A stretch of DNA of 64,000 nucleotides from Cladobotryum mycophilum (taxonomy: Eukaryota > Ascomycota > Sordariomycetes > Hypocreales > Hypocreaceae). Within the stretch, counting starts at the first letter, position 1, and the number at the start of each line of letters is the position of its first letter. The notes beneath the pieces were generated by a model, which made no database searches, had not been told where the DNA came from, and saw nothing but the letters and a program-made list of their open reading frames with translations. The position numbers and the translations under genes were made by a program. Shown piece by piece: positions 33,742 to 45,800 of this stretch. Location: the NCBI GenBank assembly GCA_036429605.1, contig JAVFKD010000016.1:4774001-4838000 (forward strand), written 5' to 3'.

Positions 33742-36572
33742 ATAGAACGATGGTTAGGGATATTGGATGCCTACAGATTGCATCGGCCTAAAATAAATCA
33801 TTGTGTACTTGGAAGATTCGTGGATATAGGCATCTGTCATCAGAGGGCCCTCAAAATCACACCATCTCTAGAGCATACATCCCAGTTACCTAACTTCAAC
33901 CATGATATCAGAGCATACCCATCAATGCCCTTGTGCGAGAATAATCGAGTTTCGACCGTAAATGCGTGGTGGAGTTGATCATCGATTATTCAGATCTGAC
34001 ATTTATCGAGTCGTATCATGACATGCCCCCAAGTCGAGCAAGCCCTCCCCCAGAGCCCGCCGGACGCCGATTTTGTATTGTACAAGTTGTATACTCCATT
34101 CCCATGCTTTTTTTTTGTTCGTCAATTTCGTTTCTTTACCAGCTGGCTCGCTTCACGCCAGGCAAGTTGCCCGCCATAGCTTCCATTCGGAAATTGAACT
34201 GCATCCATCGTCAGCACAAACCTCTTCTCTCCAAACATGCGCATGTCTCCACGCAGCAAGAACATACTCTTGTCATTTTAAACGCTCTGAGCACACCACG
34301 CCCTTGTCCTCCCATGATGCAACGGTTGCGGATTTGTGTCGGTCGAGTGTAGCAGTGCATCTGCGTCAACTGCAGTTGCGCAACGGCGCGGACTCGCGGG
34401 GCCAATGCGGTATTCTGGATGATGAATCGCAGAGCTTGCCTATTTCCAACGTTCAGCGCTCCTTTCCTTCCTCTCAGGTCTACTCAATGCCGACATGACA
34501 GCGCATCGGCTCGGTCGAAGGGCAGAGGGCAAAGTACCTCTCTGTCTCATTCTCCTCAAAGACTTTTCGCTTGGTATGATCGCGAATCGTTCGGGCCTTG
34601 ACGAAGCAGCCCAGGTCGAGCTTCTTGGCTCGAAACATGGACATATTGGCAGCTTGTGTTGGGGAGTTGGAATTGCGGTCGTGGCGTCGATTGAGGGAGA
34701 TGCGAAACTGATGTCGAAAAAGGTCTTGAATTGAATGTGGGGATGAGTCGGTGGTGTTCAGCCGAGGAAATGCCGATCACGGTGAAGTGTGCGGCCAGCT
34801 TAGATGCTACCCTAAACAAATGTGAAAGTTGTTAGTCTACAGCACGAGCATTGAACGTCAATTGATTCATACAAGGTTTTTTTTTAGGAAGATATTAATT
34901 ACGATAGGCGCAGTGCATATTGGCAGACTGTATCATCTTCTGCATAATCGGTATTGTAAAGTCAGGAACATACATCGGTCATTTTATCGTTCCATAATTC
35001 GACGACTTGGGTGGCGCAGCAAGAATATCTCCGAGAACAGGATGGCTGCAATTACGGAGTACTCCCAGTGCAGAAACGGTCAGAGCCAGGGATGTTGTCT
35101 GCAAACATGTTACACAGTTGATTGCCATTAGACGATTCAAAAAGTAAACTTGATCTATTTCTTGCATGATGAGTCTCCCACTGTGAGGCAGACATCATCG
35201 CTTGGCCAAACAGAGATGGATGTTTCTTCTGTTGGCAAAGCGACTCCGACAGATTGGTCTGATCAAGGGATGAGTGAGAACAATAAAAGTACCGAGTACC
35301 TTTGGAATTAGTTTCATTACCCCAGTGTAGCAGGTTGTCACTACCTTCTCCCTGCCTCCTCCGCTCACATGGCCGATTTTGGTGTGCCCCAGATCCACTC
35401 TTTCAGGGGAAACCATTGTGGAAGGAAAGGTCAGGGAGCCCTTGGAGATTAGTCTATCCTAGGTTTAGCGGAATGGCTATCCGGACGCCCCGTTCGGGAA
35501 AGGATGCTCAGAGAGGAAAAGGTGGAAAGTATTTTATGGATAATTTATTGCATTTTTATCACTCATTTATCACTCAGTTATCACAAAATGATAAGAGTAC
35601 TATACTACTTAGTAGATAGTGATAGTGACGGTGTTCATTGTGGTTCACAGTTGATAGCGATTGGCTTCATTATCTCTACGCTTTGACATGGCATCGTTAC
35701 TGTTTAAAGACAGAGACATACATAGATACATGAAATTAAACGTGTGTGACCTCTGCATTTTTTATGCATCCAATCCTACCAAAACAAAACAAGAGACCGT
35801 TCCACCGTGTCTGATTTTGATCATCACACGCCATTCCACTGCCTTGTTTTTCTACTGCCCTGTACTCCATAATATCTGTTTATTTTGTTGGTTCAGGTAG
35901 TTCTGATTCCAATGCCGCCCCTGGCACTAGTCCTTTGTCGCTGTAGCTTGCGGGAGGCTCCCTGACATATGCAGGGAACCGTTCAAGGTTGCCGACAGCT
36001 TAGGCGGTTTAGCCTGCTTCAATGCCCTGGAGCCGAAATTACCGAGTACGTAGGCCAAGGTCATGACTGGCTGAGGGCCTATGGCCTCCATAGGTATGAG
36101 GTGCCTCGAGGGAGGCCATGTCTTAGCCACTCTAGTGCCTGTAGCGAGGAAATACAGTGAGCACCTCCAGCTTGCCAGGGTGTGCTTGTACCTGTAACAT
36201 CGAGAGACATGGGGTTTGGCTGGTCGGGCAAGTGCTTACCCCTTACAGATTCCATGGTTGGTCCTCGTATTCCCTTCTGCATGATTCCAAGGCTTTTTTT
36301 TTCTTTCCTTCTCTTCCCTTTCCTTTTCCTTTCCCTTCAATCACCTCCTCACCACCCGTCGTTCTTTAGACCAAAAACGCTTCAGAGACTCCAGCATTCG
36401 CGTCAGAGGCTTTCGTCGTCTCTTGCTCTTGCTGGGCCCGTCCCGTCCATTCTCTACGCACCACAAACAACAACAGCAACAATCTTGGATTCACCGTTCA
36501 CTCTCTTCGGTGATTTCCGCTACTCAGCTATCGAAGCACTCACAACAGCAACAATAACAACAACACCGACGA

Positions 36573-36607
<35 letters not shown>

Positions 36608-36839
36608 GCAGAGACACATTTACCATTCGTTAATTTTCAATTCACTCTTCGGCTTCTGGTCGCGAGCTTGACGTATCGCGACTCCTCGGCAGGGCCAGAG
36701 ACAGTTCTCAGACGATACCCCTTAGCAACTGTTTTGCAACATTCACGGCCACGTTCAGATACCAAGTGACTCTTTGTTTTTCTTTTTGCCAATACCCAGA
36801 CGACACGCCGGATAAATTCGAACACGATCATCTATCAAC
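33742..36839. other. 3.1-kb gene-poor stretch
   Basis: No ORF here shows a known domain or splice-consistent structure. It contains poly-T runs (34110-34119, 34877-34884), a TTATCACT-type near-repeat at 35555-35585 and, from about 36290, a long pyrimidine-rich and CAA-rich leader of the Crh gene. Long 5' leaders of this kind are usual for fungal wall genes. Confidence 0.5.
36573..36607. repeat. compound (CT)n(CA)n microsatellite
   Basis: A run of CT dinucleotides (36573-36590) passes directly into CA dinucleotides (36591-36607) in the presumed 5' leader of the Crh gene. Confidence 0.9.
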
Positions 36840-38404
36840 ATGATGTATGCACGTCACCTTCTTGCGGCGGCCTCTCTCTTGGGCTTCGCTGCTGCCCAGG
36901 TTCATACCGATTGCAATCCCATGCAGGATGGTGATTGCCCGTCTGATCCCGCCTTTTCGGCTGATCATACCTGGAACTTCAATTCCACCCCTTCGTACGA
37001 ACTGTGGGAGACCACTGCTGGCGCGGTCCAGTTCGACTCTGAGAACTATGCGCAGTTCACCATTGCCAAGCAGGGCGACTCGCCGACGATCCGCACCAAA
37101 TTCTACTTCTTCTTCGGCCGCACTGAAATTTGGCTCAAGGTTGCCCCTGGCAGGGGTATTGTCAGCTCCACCATGTGGCTGAGTGACGATCTCGACGAGG
37201 TTGACTGGGAATTTTTGGGATCCAACGACACCCACGCGTCCACCAACTACTTTGGTAAGGGTCGTCAGGATTACCTGAACGGCGGCCTTCACCCAATGCC
37301 CGGTGGAATGCAAGACGACTTCCACAATTACACCACCGTGTGGACCAAGGAACAAATTGACTGGTTCATTGATGGCCAACACGTCCGCACGCTTACCGCT
37401 GTTTCTGCCAACAACACCCAAAACTATCCTCAGACTCCCATGAGATTGAGCATTGGTATTTGGGCCGGTGGTGACCCGTCCCTCCCCGAAGGTACTCGTA
37501 AGTGGGCTGGTGGTGATACCGACTATTCCCAGGGTCCGTATACCATGCATGTCAAGAGCGCCCAGGTCACCGACTTTACTAATGGAAAGGAATACATCTT
37601 TGGCGATGATTCTGGCAGCTGGCAATCCATCAAGGTTGTTGAGTAAGTAATTTGATTGAAGACTCGCACTTGTACATTTTCTTGAGCTCGTGTATGCTGA
37701 CAATATGTAGGGGCAACTCTACTGCCCTTGAGGCTCTCAACAGGCCGCCGCCTCAGCCCAAGAAGTCTCTGTCACAAAAGTGGGCTGCGTTGCCTTCAAA
37801 CACCAAGATCGGCATCTACGCTGGTGTCGGTGGATCTGTCGGTCTTCTATTGTGTGCCTTGCTCTTTTACTGCATTCGACAGCGTCGCATTGGTGCCAAG
37901 GAGGCCAAACTTGCTGCAGAAAGGGAACAGGCTGAGCGTTTGGAGGTTGAAAAGTTCAAGGGACACCATGTTGAGGACTACGATACCTCAATTCGGGCCA
38001 ACAGCATGAGGAACAACAGCATGCTCAACAACTCCGAATTCAATGTTACCGAAATGACCGGCCCTCTTGATAGCAAGGGATGGAGCGCCCCCGCCGCTGC
38101 ACCTGCTCTTTCGCCAACAAGTCCCCGTATCTCCAGTCCCGCTGCAGGTTCCACTGGCGCATTCGATTTCGGTATCCCAGCGGGTGTTGCTCCTGCACGG
38201 ACACCAAGCCCCGGTATGATGCGCACTTCAAGTCCTGCCATCCCTCCCAACATGCGTAGCGAGTCGGTGCCACCCAACGCCTACATGCGCCAGAGCACGC
38301 AAGGCCCTCAGCGTCTAGCAAGCCCAGGCCCGATCCAACAAGTTCGAACCTTTAGTGCGACCCACGCCGGATACCGAGGGTTACCCCAGAGTGGCGAGCA
38401 GTAG
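36840..38404 (+). CDS. Crh-type GH16 cell-wall transglycosylase (chitin-glucan crosslinking)
   Basis: Exons 36840-37642 and 37711-38404 (intron 68 nt, GTAAGT, branch CTGAC, phase 2) give 498 residues. Residues 1-20 form a signal peptide. The catalytic motif is DEVDWEFLG with E120, D122 and E124, the ExDxE of GH16; Crh enzymes move chitin onto beta-glucan in the wall. Trp-rich FFGRTEIWLK, NYFGKG and WFIDG support the family. Instead of a GPI signal there is a transmembrane helix at about 301-323 followed by a ~170-residue cytosolic tail rich in Ser/Pro/Ala. Trp replaces the commoner Leu/Ile/Phe in the catalytic motif. A nested antisense ORF is a shadow. Confidence 0.92.
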
Positions 38405-39374
38405 AAGATACCAAGGATTTCGTTCGTGTGTTTTCATGATGGTCAAAGGGCGTGGAGGAAAGATCTTGTTTTGGATGAATTGAATTGCATTAATTGGCCT
38501 TTCATGTCTGATTTATATTTCGCATTTTTCCCTAGCCTCCATTGTGGAAGGCGTTTGGGTGTTTCTAGAGGAATACATGGCGAGCTTGACAACTTCAACA
38601 GGTGTAGTCAACATTTTTGGGCTCGAGCGCAGGCCACGAATTGGAAACATCGTGTGCACAATTTCATACTGGTTTTTGTTATACCATCGGCCAGTGATGG
38701 AGTCTTCTAATTTGTTGAGGTGATAATGAATGAAGCCTTGTTTCGTCGTAGCAATGAGTGTGTTTTACTTGATCAACTATCTTTCCCTGTTACTTATTTT
38801 CAGTGTTACGTATTCAATGTATAGTTAGAAAGAACTTGGATGATATAGCCTACCATGTCTCTGGAATGTCGAAGTTGGTGTGGTCACATGTTTGTTCCTG
38901 TTGTTGGTGGCACAGGCCGTATCTAGAACTCTGCCGACATTGTTGAGTACGACGACGTCAGCTCGGTTTCCCACTCGTTTCAGACTGGTATCGGCCTGCA
39001 TCATGGTTGTCCCTGAAGACTGTAGATCCCTCCTCAGATAGTACGGGACGTCGTTAGCACTGCTTTCTGAGTCAACATTTCAGTACAGTTTACCTTTTGA
39101 TAAACTGTTTTATCGAGTAAATTGTACGGCATTCCTTTTCAAGACAGATGTTGTGGTCCCTGAAGCAACAATACAAAAATGGCTTTTCTAACGGTGCAAA
39201 AACATCAATGTCTTGCTCTTTGGGGAACCATTGGCCAGCGTCCTAATCCAGTAAGCGCCGAATAACATTTCGGGCAACCTCTGCATCGAAAGTTGCATTC
39301 ACGCTCCGAGGAAACGCTGCTTTGCATCTTTCCCCGTCTCTACTCGTAAATTATTCTCGCGCGCTTCGTGTTAC
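38405..39374. other. intergenic
   Basis: 3' flank of the Crh gene and upstream region of the Zn2Cys6 gene. No ORF or motif that I can support. Confidence 0.5.
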
Positions 39375-41244
39375 ATGCTTCATCCCAACCAACAAGCTAT
39401 GCATTCAACTGATGTAGCGGGGGCGATGAGCGAGAAGCGCAAGCAACAGACGACGCCGAGAAAGGGCTGCTGGGAGTGTCGACGTCGCAAGCTACGGTGC
39501 GATGGTAAGCGGCCCACCTGCCAGACCTGCCAGGTGAGAGAGATTGTCTGCCCTGGCTACACGGAGAAGAAGCCGCTCACTTGGCTCCCTACTGGTGCCA
39601 CCTCGAGACTAAGGAACTCGATTAGACGGGTAGCTATCAAGTCTGGGCTTGAGACAGTGGGAACTGAGAGCGATTCTTCACCGGAGGTGGCGGCCTTGCA
39701 TCTTGTAGGCAAAGGCAGAAAGAGGAATGCTGTTGCGAGGAAGCATCAGAACTCTCTGGGACCCGGTCGGCCAAGGAATGTGAGTCCTATATGGCCTGCA
39801 CCAATCGACCTGCGACCTACTCAGTGGGATTTTATCGATCTCATGGTGTTCCGTATGTTATCATTCATCATCATCATCATCATCATCTCCGTTTGAGCCT
39901 TCTATGCATGACAAACCACCCGTCTTGTCTAACTAACAAGCTTAGACAAAACGCACATAGTTCCAGCCATCATGAGCAAACATGGCGATCGATTCCCTGT
40001 ACGAATACAAGAAGTTAACCTGGATTTTCTCAGTCCCCTTTCACAATCCACGCGATACAGCTTACTTGCACAGCACTTTGTCTACCGAATCAAATTCACA
40101 TCCAAGGCCAACCGGCTCGCTCTGGAACCCACCAATTCCGGGCCCTTGGCTGCGTTATGGGCGAACTTTTATCGTTGCGTGGGGAGTGCTATCGGTGCTC
40201 TTAACGAGGAGATTGTGCAGAACACTTCAAGCTCCGTGGGAGGTTTATTGATGTCTATTGCGCTCTTGGTGAGCGCAGAGGTACGCGCCGCCCCCTGATA
40301 CCCTCGTTCAACCATGTATTGTGCCCTGGCTCACCACGAGAATGATAGATTAATATATGTAGCATGCCCGTGTGGCGAGCCCATGTGGCGGGCTTCTTCA
40401 CTTTGATGCAACAGTGCGGCGGCGTCCGCAAGGTGCTCTCACAGCTCAACCGGGAATCCCGGTACTACACACAAATGTTTATATTGTAAGACGAGACATG
40501 TTTGATGTAGTCCCGATGTTTCACCCAGCTGACCGGACGAAAAGGCTCATGTTTGAGTATAATGCCACCAGCCCTCGGCACGACCAGATTACCCAAATCT
40601 ACGACCTGACAATGGACGATTGGGTGGATATTGTAGCCACTGATGATTACGCCATCTTCTACCCAACGTATTCGTGCGCTGATCCCTTGTTTCTTTGTGC
40701 TATTGAGATTGCCTATCTTAGGAGGGAACACTTCTTGGGCACAGTCACGCAGAGTGAGACCGATGAGAGACTCTACGATATCATTTGTCGCCTCCACGAG
40801 TTCTCCCCCAAAGACTGGCTCGAATCCAAGCGTCAGCAAGGCTTAATACAAGCACCCATCATAGCTTACGTCTACAAACCCACCATGATACTGTTCGGCA
40901 TCCTGAGTATTCCCTGTGCCGACCCATTCATTCGCGCGGAACTCAAGAGGATGCACAGGTTCTACCATGCCGATATCATGCAGGTGCTGGAACTCGCCAT
41001 GAGAGAAGACATAGCACTGGACTACATCCTCTTGGCTGTCGTCATTGGTGGGTTCTCGACGGCGACAATGGGGACGGCGGCTGATAGGGCTCTTGTGGAG
41101 CGATATTTGTTGCGCAGTGAAGATGATCTCTGCGAGGGGAAACCGCCGCGGATGGCTCTCGAGGTGCTGCGGAGGTTTTGGGCGTCTGGGAAAACGGAGT
41201 GGGATGACTGTTTTGATAAGATGTATACGCTTACACTGATTTAA
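39375..41244 (+). CDS. Zn2Cys6 (Gal4-type) transcription factor
   Basis: Four exons: 39375-39852, 39946-40280, 40349-40485 and 40545-41244, 549 residues. Introns 39853-39945 (GTATGT, CTAAC branch, phase 1), 40281-40348 (GTACGC, phase 0) and 40486-40544 (GTAAGA, CTGAC branch, phase 2) all close. The DNA-binding domain is C32-x2-C35-x6-C42-x6-C49-x2-C52-x6-C59, followed by a basic linker. The C-terminal body has the PVWRAHVAGFFTLMQQCGG signature of fungal Zn-cluster regulators. The target genes are unknown. The start could also be a later Met (e.g. MSEKRK); all options keep the zinc cluster. Confidence 0.9.
39865..39887. repeat. (ATC)n microsatellite in intron 1
   Basis: About seven ATC/CAT triplets in the first intron of the Zn2Cys6 gene. 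Confidence 0.85.
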
Positions 41245-41986
41245 CGCAGCTTCTTTTCAAGTAGAGGGTGTTGGGAATAAGGCCAGGGCTTATGAACACG
41301 TCAGGAGTTAGGGGAAATCGAATCTTTATAAACTATGACTGGCGACTGAATTATATGAGCATTCTTATTTTCCGATCCTAATTCCAGTCTGTTGCATTTT
41401 TTTTGGGATTCTACTTTCTTTCATGCCTTTGTCTGAAGCATTCGTGACTGAGACATCATATCTTATTCATGATTCGCTTACCAGTAAGCCCTACTGATCT
41501 ATGAAGCAATAAGCTTCTAGAACTCTTTCACTCTCGTATGTGATATTTCCAGGACGTTGAATCTGCCCCGAATAGTGTAACGGTAGAAGATATTTGGGCT
41601 TGGTTGTGGCGTTACCTGGCGTCTCGACAGTCGAGACTAGCAGCTGTCTGGGACGCCAACTATTGGACATCCAACCGGTTTGGTAAAACCTCCATGGATT
41701 TGACATGTAGCCTAACTAGTGGATGGTAACAAATAATTGACCGGAATAAACCGAACGGCGTCATCTAATAATGATTAGCTATAGTCAAAGTTGATCTTCG
41801 TCATAAAATATATGCTCAGCTCCCCCTGCTTTTGAGACAAACCGTTGATCGTTATTTCTTCTCCCCACTATGAGCTCATCCGGATTTATCGATATTTTAT
41901 GCCATATTTGTGAATGAATCATTGAACCCGAAACGCAGAGCCGTCATGATGCTCGCACACTATCATCCAAATCCGGCTCAATATGG
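41245..41986. other. intergenic
   Basis: AT-leaning stretch downstream of the NLR fragment, where the missing part of that gene would lie on the minus strand. I find no recognisable Walker B or repeat-domain sequence here. Confidence 0.45.
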
Positions 41987-42598
41987 CTATCCACTCGCCC
42001 TCTTCTTGGCTGCCACCCTGCCATTAGCGTTACTCACTGTCAATACCTCGAAGCAGTCTTCAATTCGCATCCTATGGATTCCCTTTGCTATAGTCATTAC
42101 GAGATCGCCGAGGCCCAGCGTTTTGGCAATGGTTTTGTAGTCTTGCATAAATGTTGCCTCGCTATCGGCGTGGACCCAAAATACGGAACAGGACTGATCT
42201 TGAAATTGACGATAAGCGTAGTCGAGAGCGATTTGGGTTTTGCTTGGAACCAGTTAGCGAGGCCTGCGACGACGCTGGCTAGTACACCTTTGTATAGGTA
42301 GCCCAACATACCCTGATCCGCCAAGACCCCAAAGGGTAGCGCTCTGGTAGATTTTCTTTGTATTATCCGATGGCAGGAGCTTATCGAGTTGATCGACAAT
42401 GTCCTTTCGTTCTATGATCTCTTCGTTTTGTGGATACGGGATGGTGTGCACAATGGCTCGGGCCGCTGGTGGGGGTTTGTGATAATGAGCATCGCCGTTG
42501 TAGACGTTGGCGCCGTCGCGAAACTGGTTGCCAGTAACTTCACGCGGAGGCAGTGCCTGCGGACTCGTCGTTTTCGAAATGCCTTTCAGAATTGAATG
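41987..42598 (-). pseudogene. NB-ARC NLR fragment (linker plus P-loop, truncated)
   Basis: Exon pieces 42598-42312 and 42242-41987 join through a 69-nt intron (GTATGT, branch GCTAAC, phase 2) that cuts the P-loop, giving WGLGGSGKTQIALDYAYR. N-terminal to it is IPYPQNEEIIERKDIV, the entry segment of fungal NB-ARC proteins. Before that comes GNQFRDGANVYNGDAHYH, which resembles the short linker motifs between effector and NB domains of fungal NLRs. After the P-loop, VFWVHADSEATFMQDYKTIA fits RNBS-A. The frame then stops at 41987 before any Walker B or repeat region, and no start codon is clear upstream. It is probably a relic of an NLR, less likely the 5' part of a functional short protein. Confidence 0.75.
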
Positions 42599-42868
42599 CT
42601 AATACTCCAATGACTTGGATCGATACAGAGATGTGGCCATAGATGATCGTTGTAAAAAGTGGTCTGTTGACCCGGCCAACTGTCAGGTCGGCCTGACATG
42701 ATACCCCGCCTCATCCAACAGGCCAACCAGCGTCTTGTTTGGCTCAGCCGAGTGCAGCGCAGGCGTGACTTTCTATGCAACCTTGGGTTTGACTTGGGCC
42801 TCTTATACTACTCGGATGCCTAAATATAGAGTATGTCGGTAATTACTTGACATATATTGGATTACTGT

Positions 42869-45800
42869 CTACTTGAGGCGAAACGTCTCCTCAACCATGT
42901 TATCGAATAATTTGGCCTCACCAAACATAATGCCATGAATATAACACTCCCCAATCAACTCATAGAAATCAGAACTGGCATTCTTCCTCAGCACAAACGG
43001 CACCTTTGCTCCAGGGAAAATGCAAATCTGATCGCCCTTTGCAGCCGCTCCCGGCAAAATGCCCACATACTTCCTCCCTGTGATGGCAAATTGACTTGAT
43101 GGAAGTCTTCTCGCAAACTCAAGTGCCGTCTCCCAATATTTGGCGTAAAGCATACGGTTTGGAGACGGCAAGGACCGGTAAACGAATGTGTCCGCGTCGA
43201 GTGGCACAGACGAGACGACGCTCTTTAGGTCGGCATCCCATCCTGACATGTTTGTGTCTGAAAGGTTTGTGTCTTCGTCATTCTCGCCGGCTTGGAGCAG
43301 AAAGTCTCGGTGCGCTAGTACAGCCGTCGTTTGCGCGTTGCGGTGCGGACCACTGGCATTTCCGATGGGTATCTTGAGCACCAGTTCGTCGACCGTCTCA
43401 CCGGTTGGGTATTGGTAGCCAGAAACCAGGTTTTGAATGGCGAGTTGGATGTCCTTTATTTTCGTAATGGGAATAGTGCCCTCACCCTCCTTTCTCAATG
43501 CCTCTACAGTAGTTGCCTCGACCTTGTCCACCACCCATCCTTGCACCTCGAGGACGAACTCGGGCTTGCAAATCCGGGGCCTCCATTTCCCTAACAAATC
43601 TGCTGGCCCACCCGCTTGGAAGTTTCCCTTTTTGCCGGCCATCCATGTGGAAATGGTCTGCAAATCCGCTCTATCATTGCTCACCCAGTTCGGCATCCAA
43701 GAGCACAATGGGTATGCCTTGGAATCTCCAGATCTGTACAGAAGATCGAGAGTCTGGCCTTGATTCACGAAGAATTCCGCAAGACGGCGGACGACATCCT
43801 CAAGGTTGGAGTCATAGTCGGCATATAGATCGTCATGTTCCTCAGACGCAAGACTGAGGAGCGCAAAGATTTTGTCGCGCACAAGCGTCGCCGTGGCATA
43901 AGAGAACTTGTCAAGCAAGCTAAGCAGAGGAAGCTTGCGACGCTGATTCTTGAGCCTGTTGCGCATGTATGCTAGGGCGTGCGCCGGGCCTGCGTTTGGG
44001 AACACGAAAATGCCCTCTGGTTTGTTAGTCTCTGAGCTGTCCACCTGCTTCTCGCATATCCTCAGCGCCATGTAAAAAGCATCCCAGCTGATTGACGAAG
44101 ATCCGCATACGATGGTAGCCTTGGATGCCCACACTAGCTCTTGAATGACCCAAACCCGAGCGAACCAACTCCTGGCAAGTAATTGGTTAAAATCCTGGAG
44201 ATTCTTGATGGTTATATCTGAGGATTCTACATCGTTAGCCGCCGCTGCATTTTGACTGAAGGAACTATTGGTCATGGAGGAGGAATCGGGTAGAGGATCT
44301 GAACAGATTCCATGGAGGACTTTGATGACGACATCGCTATCATTCTCTTCAGTGCCTAGCCATATAATGGTCTCTTTCGCCAGTCTGAAAATGTGATACA
44401 TGAGATGGATTTGTATCTTCTTCTCCAGATTGTCTTTCTGGTTGATGCACACAGCGTCTACCCACAACCAGGTCGACTGGCCTGGTGCTCGTAGTCTCCG
44501 GAGTGCTAGGTCAAGTGACGGCGTGATTTCGATGATACCATCATCTGTCTTCAATGAATGGCCTCCCATACCAGCCGTGGCAAGACCCCATACATAAGAC
44601 AGGGAATGATAGGCGGGAAGGTCGCTGGCGGTGATGTTGTAATGGTGGACTTTCCCTCTCAGTTCATCCTCATCAGAGCCAGGCAAGAGCTCCATTAGGC
44701 GGATCTCCTCAAACGCCAGGGGCCTATATGTGTACAGGTGGATTGATTCCAAGATGAGCCCGGCTTCCATGGAACTCTGCGTCCAAATAGCAGTCTCTTC
44801 CTTGAGGCCCATTCCGTGGACCTTGTGGAAAAACAAGCTCATAGAACCTTCTTGGTGTAACTTCCAAGGATCTGCGAAAAAGCTGATGCCGGGATTCTGG
44901 TAAATATCGTATACCCGGGCAATAATGAACACCTCATGTGGCTGACTCTGCCCCAAAGATATTAGTCCCATCCCGGTCAAGCATGCTTCCAAGAGAAGCC
45001 AAGCACCTATTACGGGGATAGAGTTTGACCCACCTTATCCATAATATTATTCCGGAATAGGAAGGGAGAGTCAAGTCCAGTTTCAGTGACGCATACTTCT
45101 ATACAATAGGTAGGATACGTATTTCCACCCAGGGTATCCGGGAGCTGGAAATTGGTGAAGGCTGCTGCAATAATGTTCTTGTTATCTAGTATGGTGAAGC
45201 TTGGTGTTGTTCCACTGATGCCACTACTGAATGGCTTGAAACCTGCTCTAGTTCGCAATGGACTCGTCCAATGGATCGTTGGGTTATATTCCTGACCCAT
45301 TATTTTCCCGAGGATGCTAGAGACCTAATTCAATGTGTCAGCGAGGTGAAACACTGTCGATCACAAGTAATGCGCACATAAAGCTCAGCGAAGAACTGCG
45401 GTGCCTTTTCGTCATATCTCAGACTTGGCAAGTTGAAAGTGAACGATCCACGGTTCATACTTTCAAAGGCACCACTCATGGAGCTACGGACAATTGTAGA
45501 GTCCACACCCTCGTAATACGTTGGTAGATGAGGTTTGCTAGGCACGTTGGCGTGCTCGATCGTGAAGTCTCGAGGAGATTTAGCATTCAAATCTACTAGA
45601 TATCCGGAGAAAAAAGGGGGAGGGGGTTTACCTGAAAGAGCGATGGCTGGAAAACTTCCAGCGACATCCGCAATACCGCGTTTCTTCAGCGATGCCTTGA
45701 TGCGTTTTTCATCTGATTCTCGGAGCAGATAGGAAACAAGAGACCGCTTGCTGGCTTCAATTCCACAAAATTCAACGAGCTCCTCCTCCAATTCAGCCGG

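Noticed and set aside
33966..34734. Overlapping plus-strand ORFs
   Set aside because: Several frames are open at once with no domain, signal or consistent splicing.
35555..35605. TTATCACT near-repeats as a mobile-element end
   Set aside because: Only two or three imperfect copies, no terminal inverted repeats and no transposase ORF.
36828..37703. 291-residue antisense ORF opposite the Crh gene
   Set aside because: It mirrors the codons of the real enzyme and has no domain; the plus strand has a signal peptide and catalytic motif.
42869..44992. A separate HET-domain gene starting at 44992
   Set aside because: That start is a TTG, and the first residues encode the second half of DUF3883 continuing from the exon at 45034, so it is the last exon of the ATPase gene.
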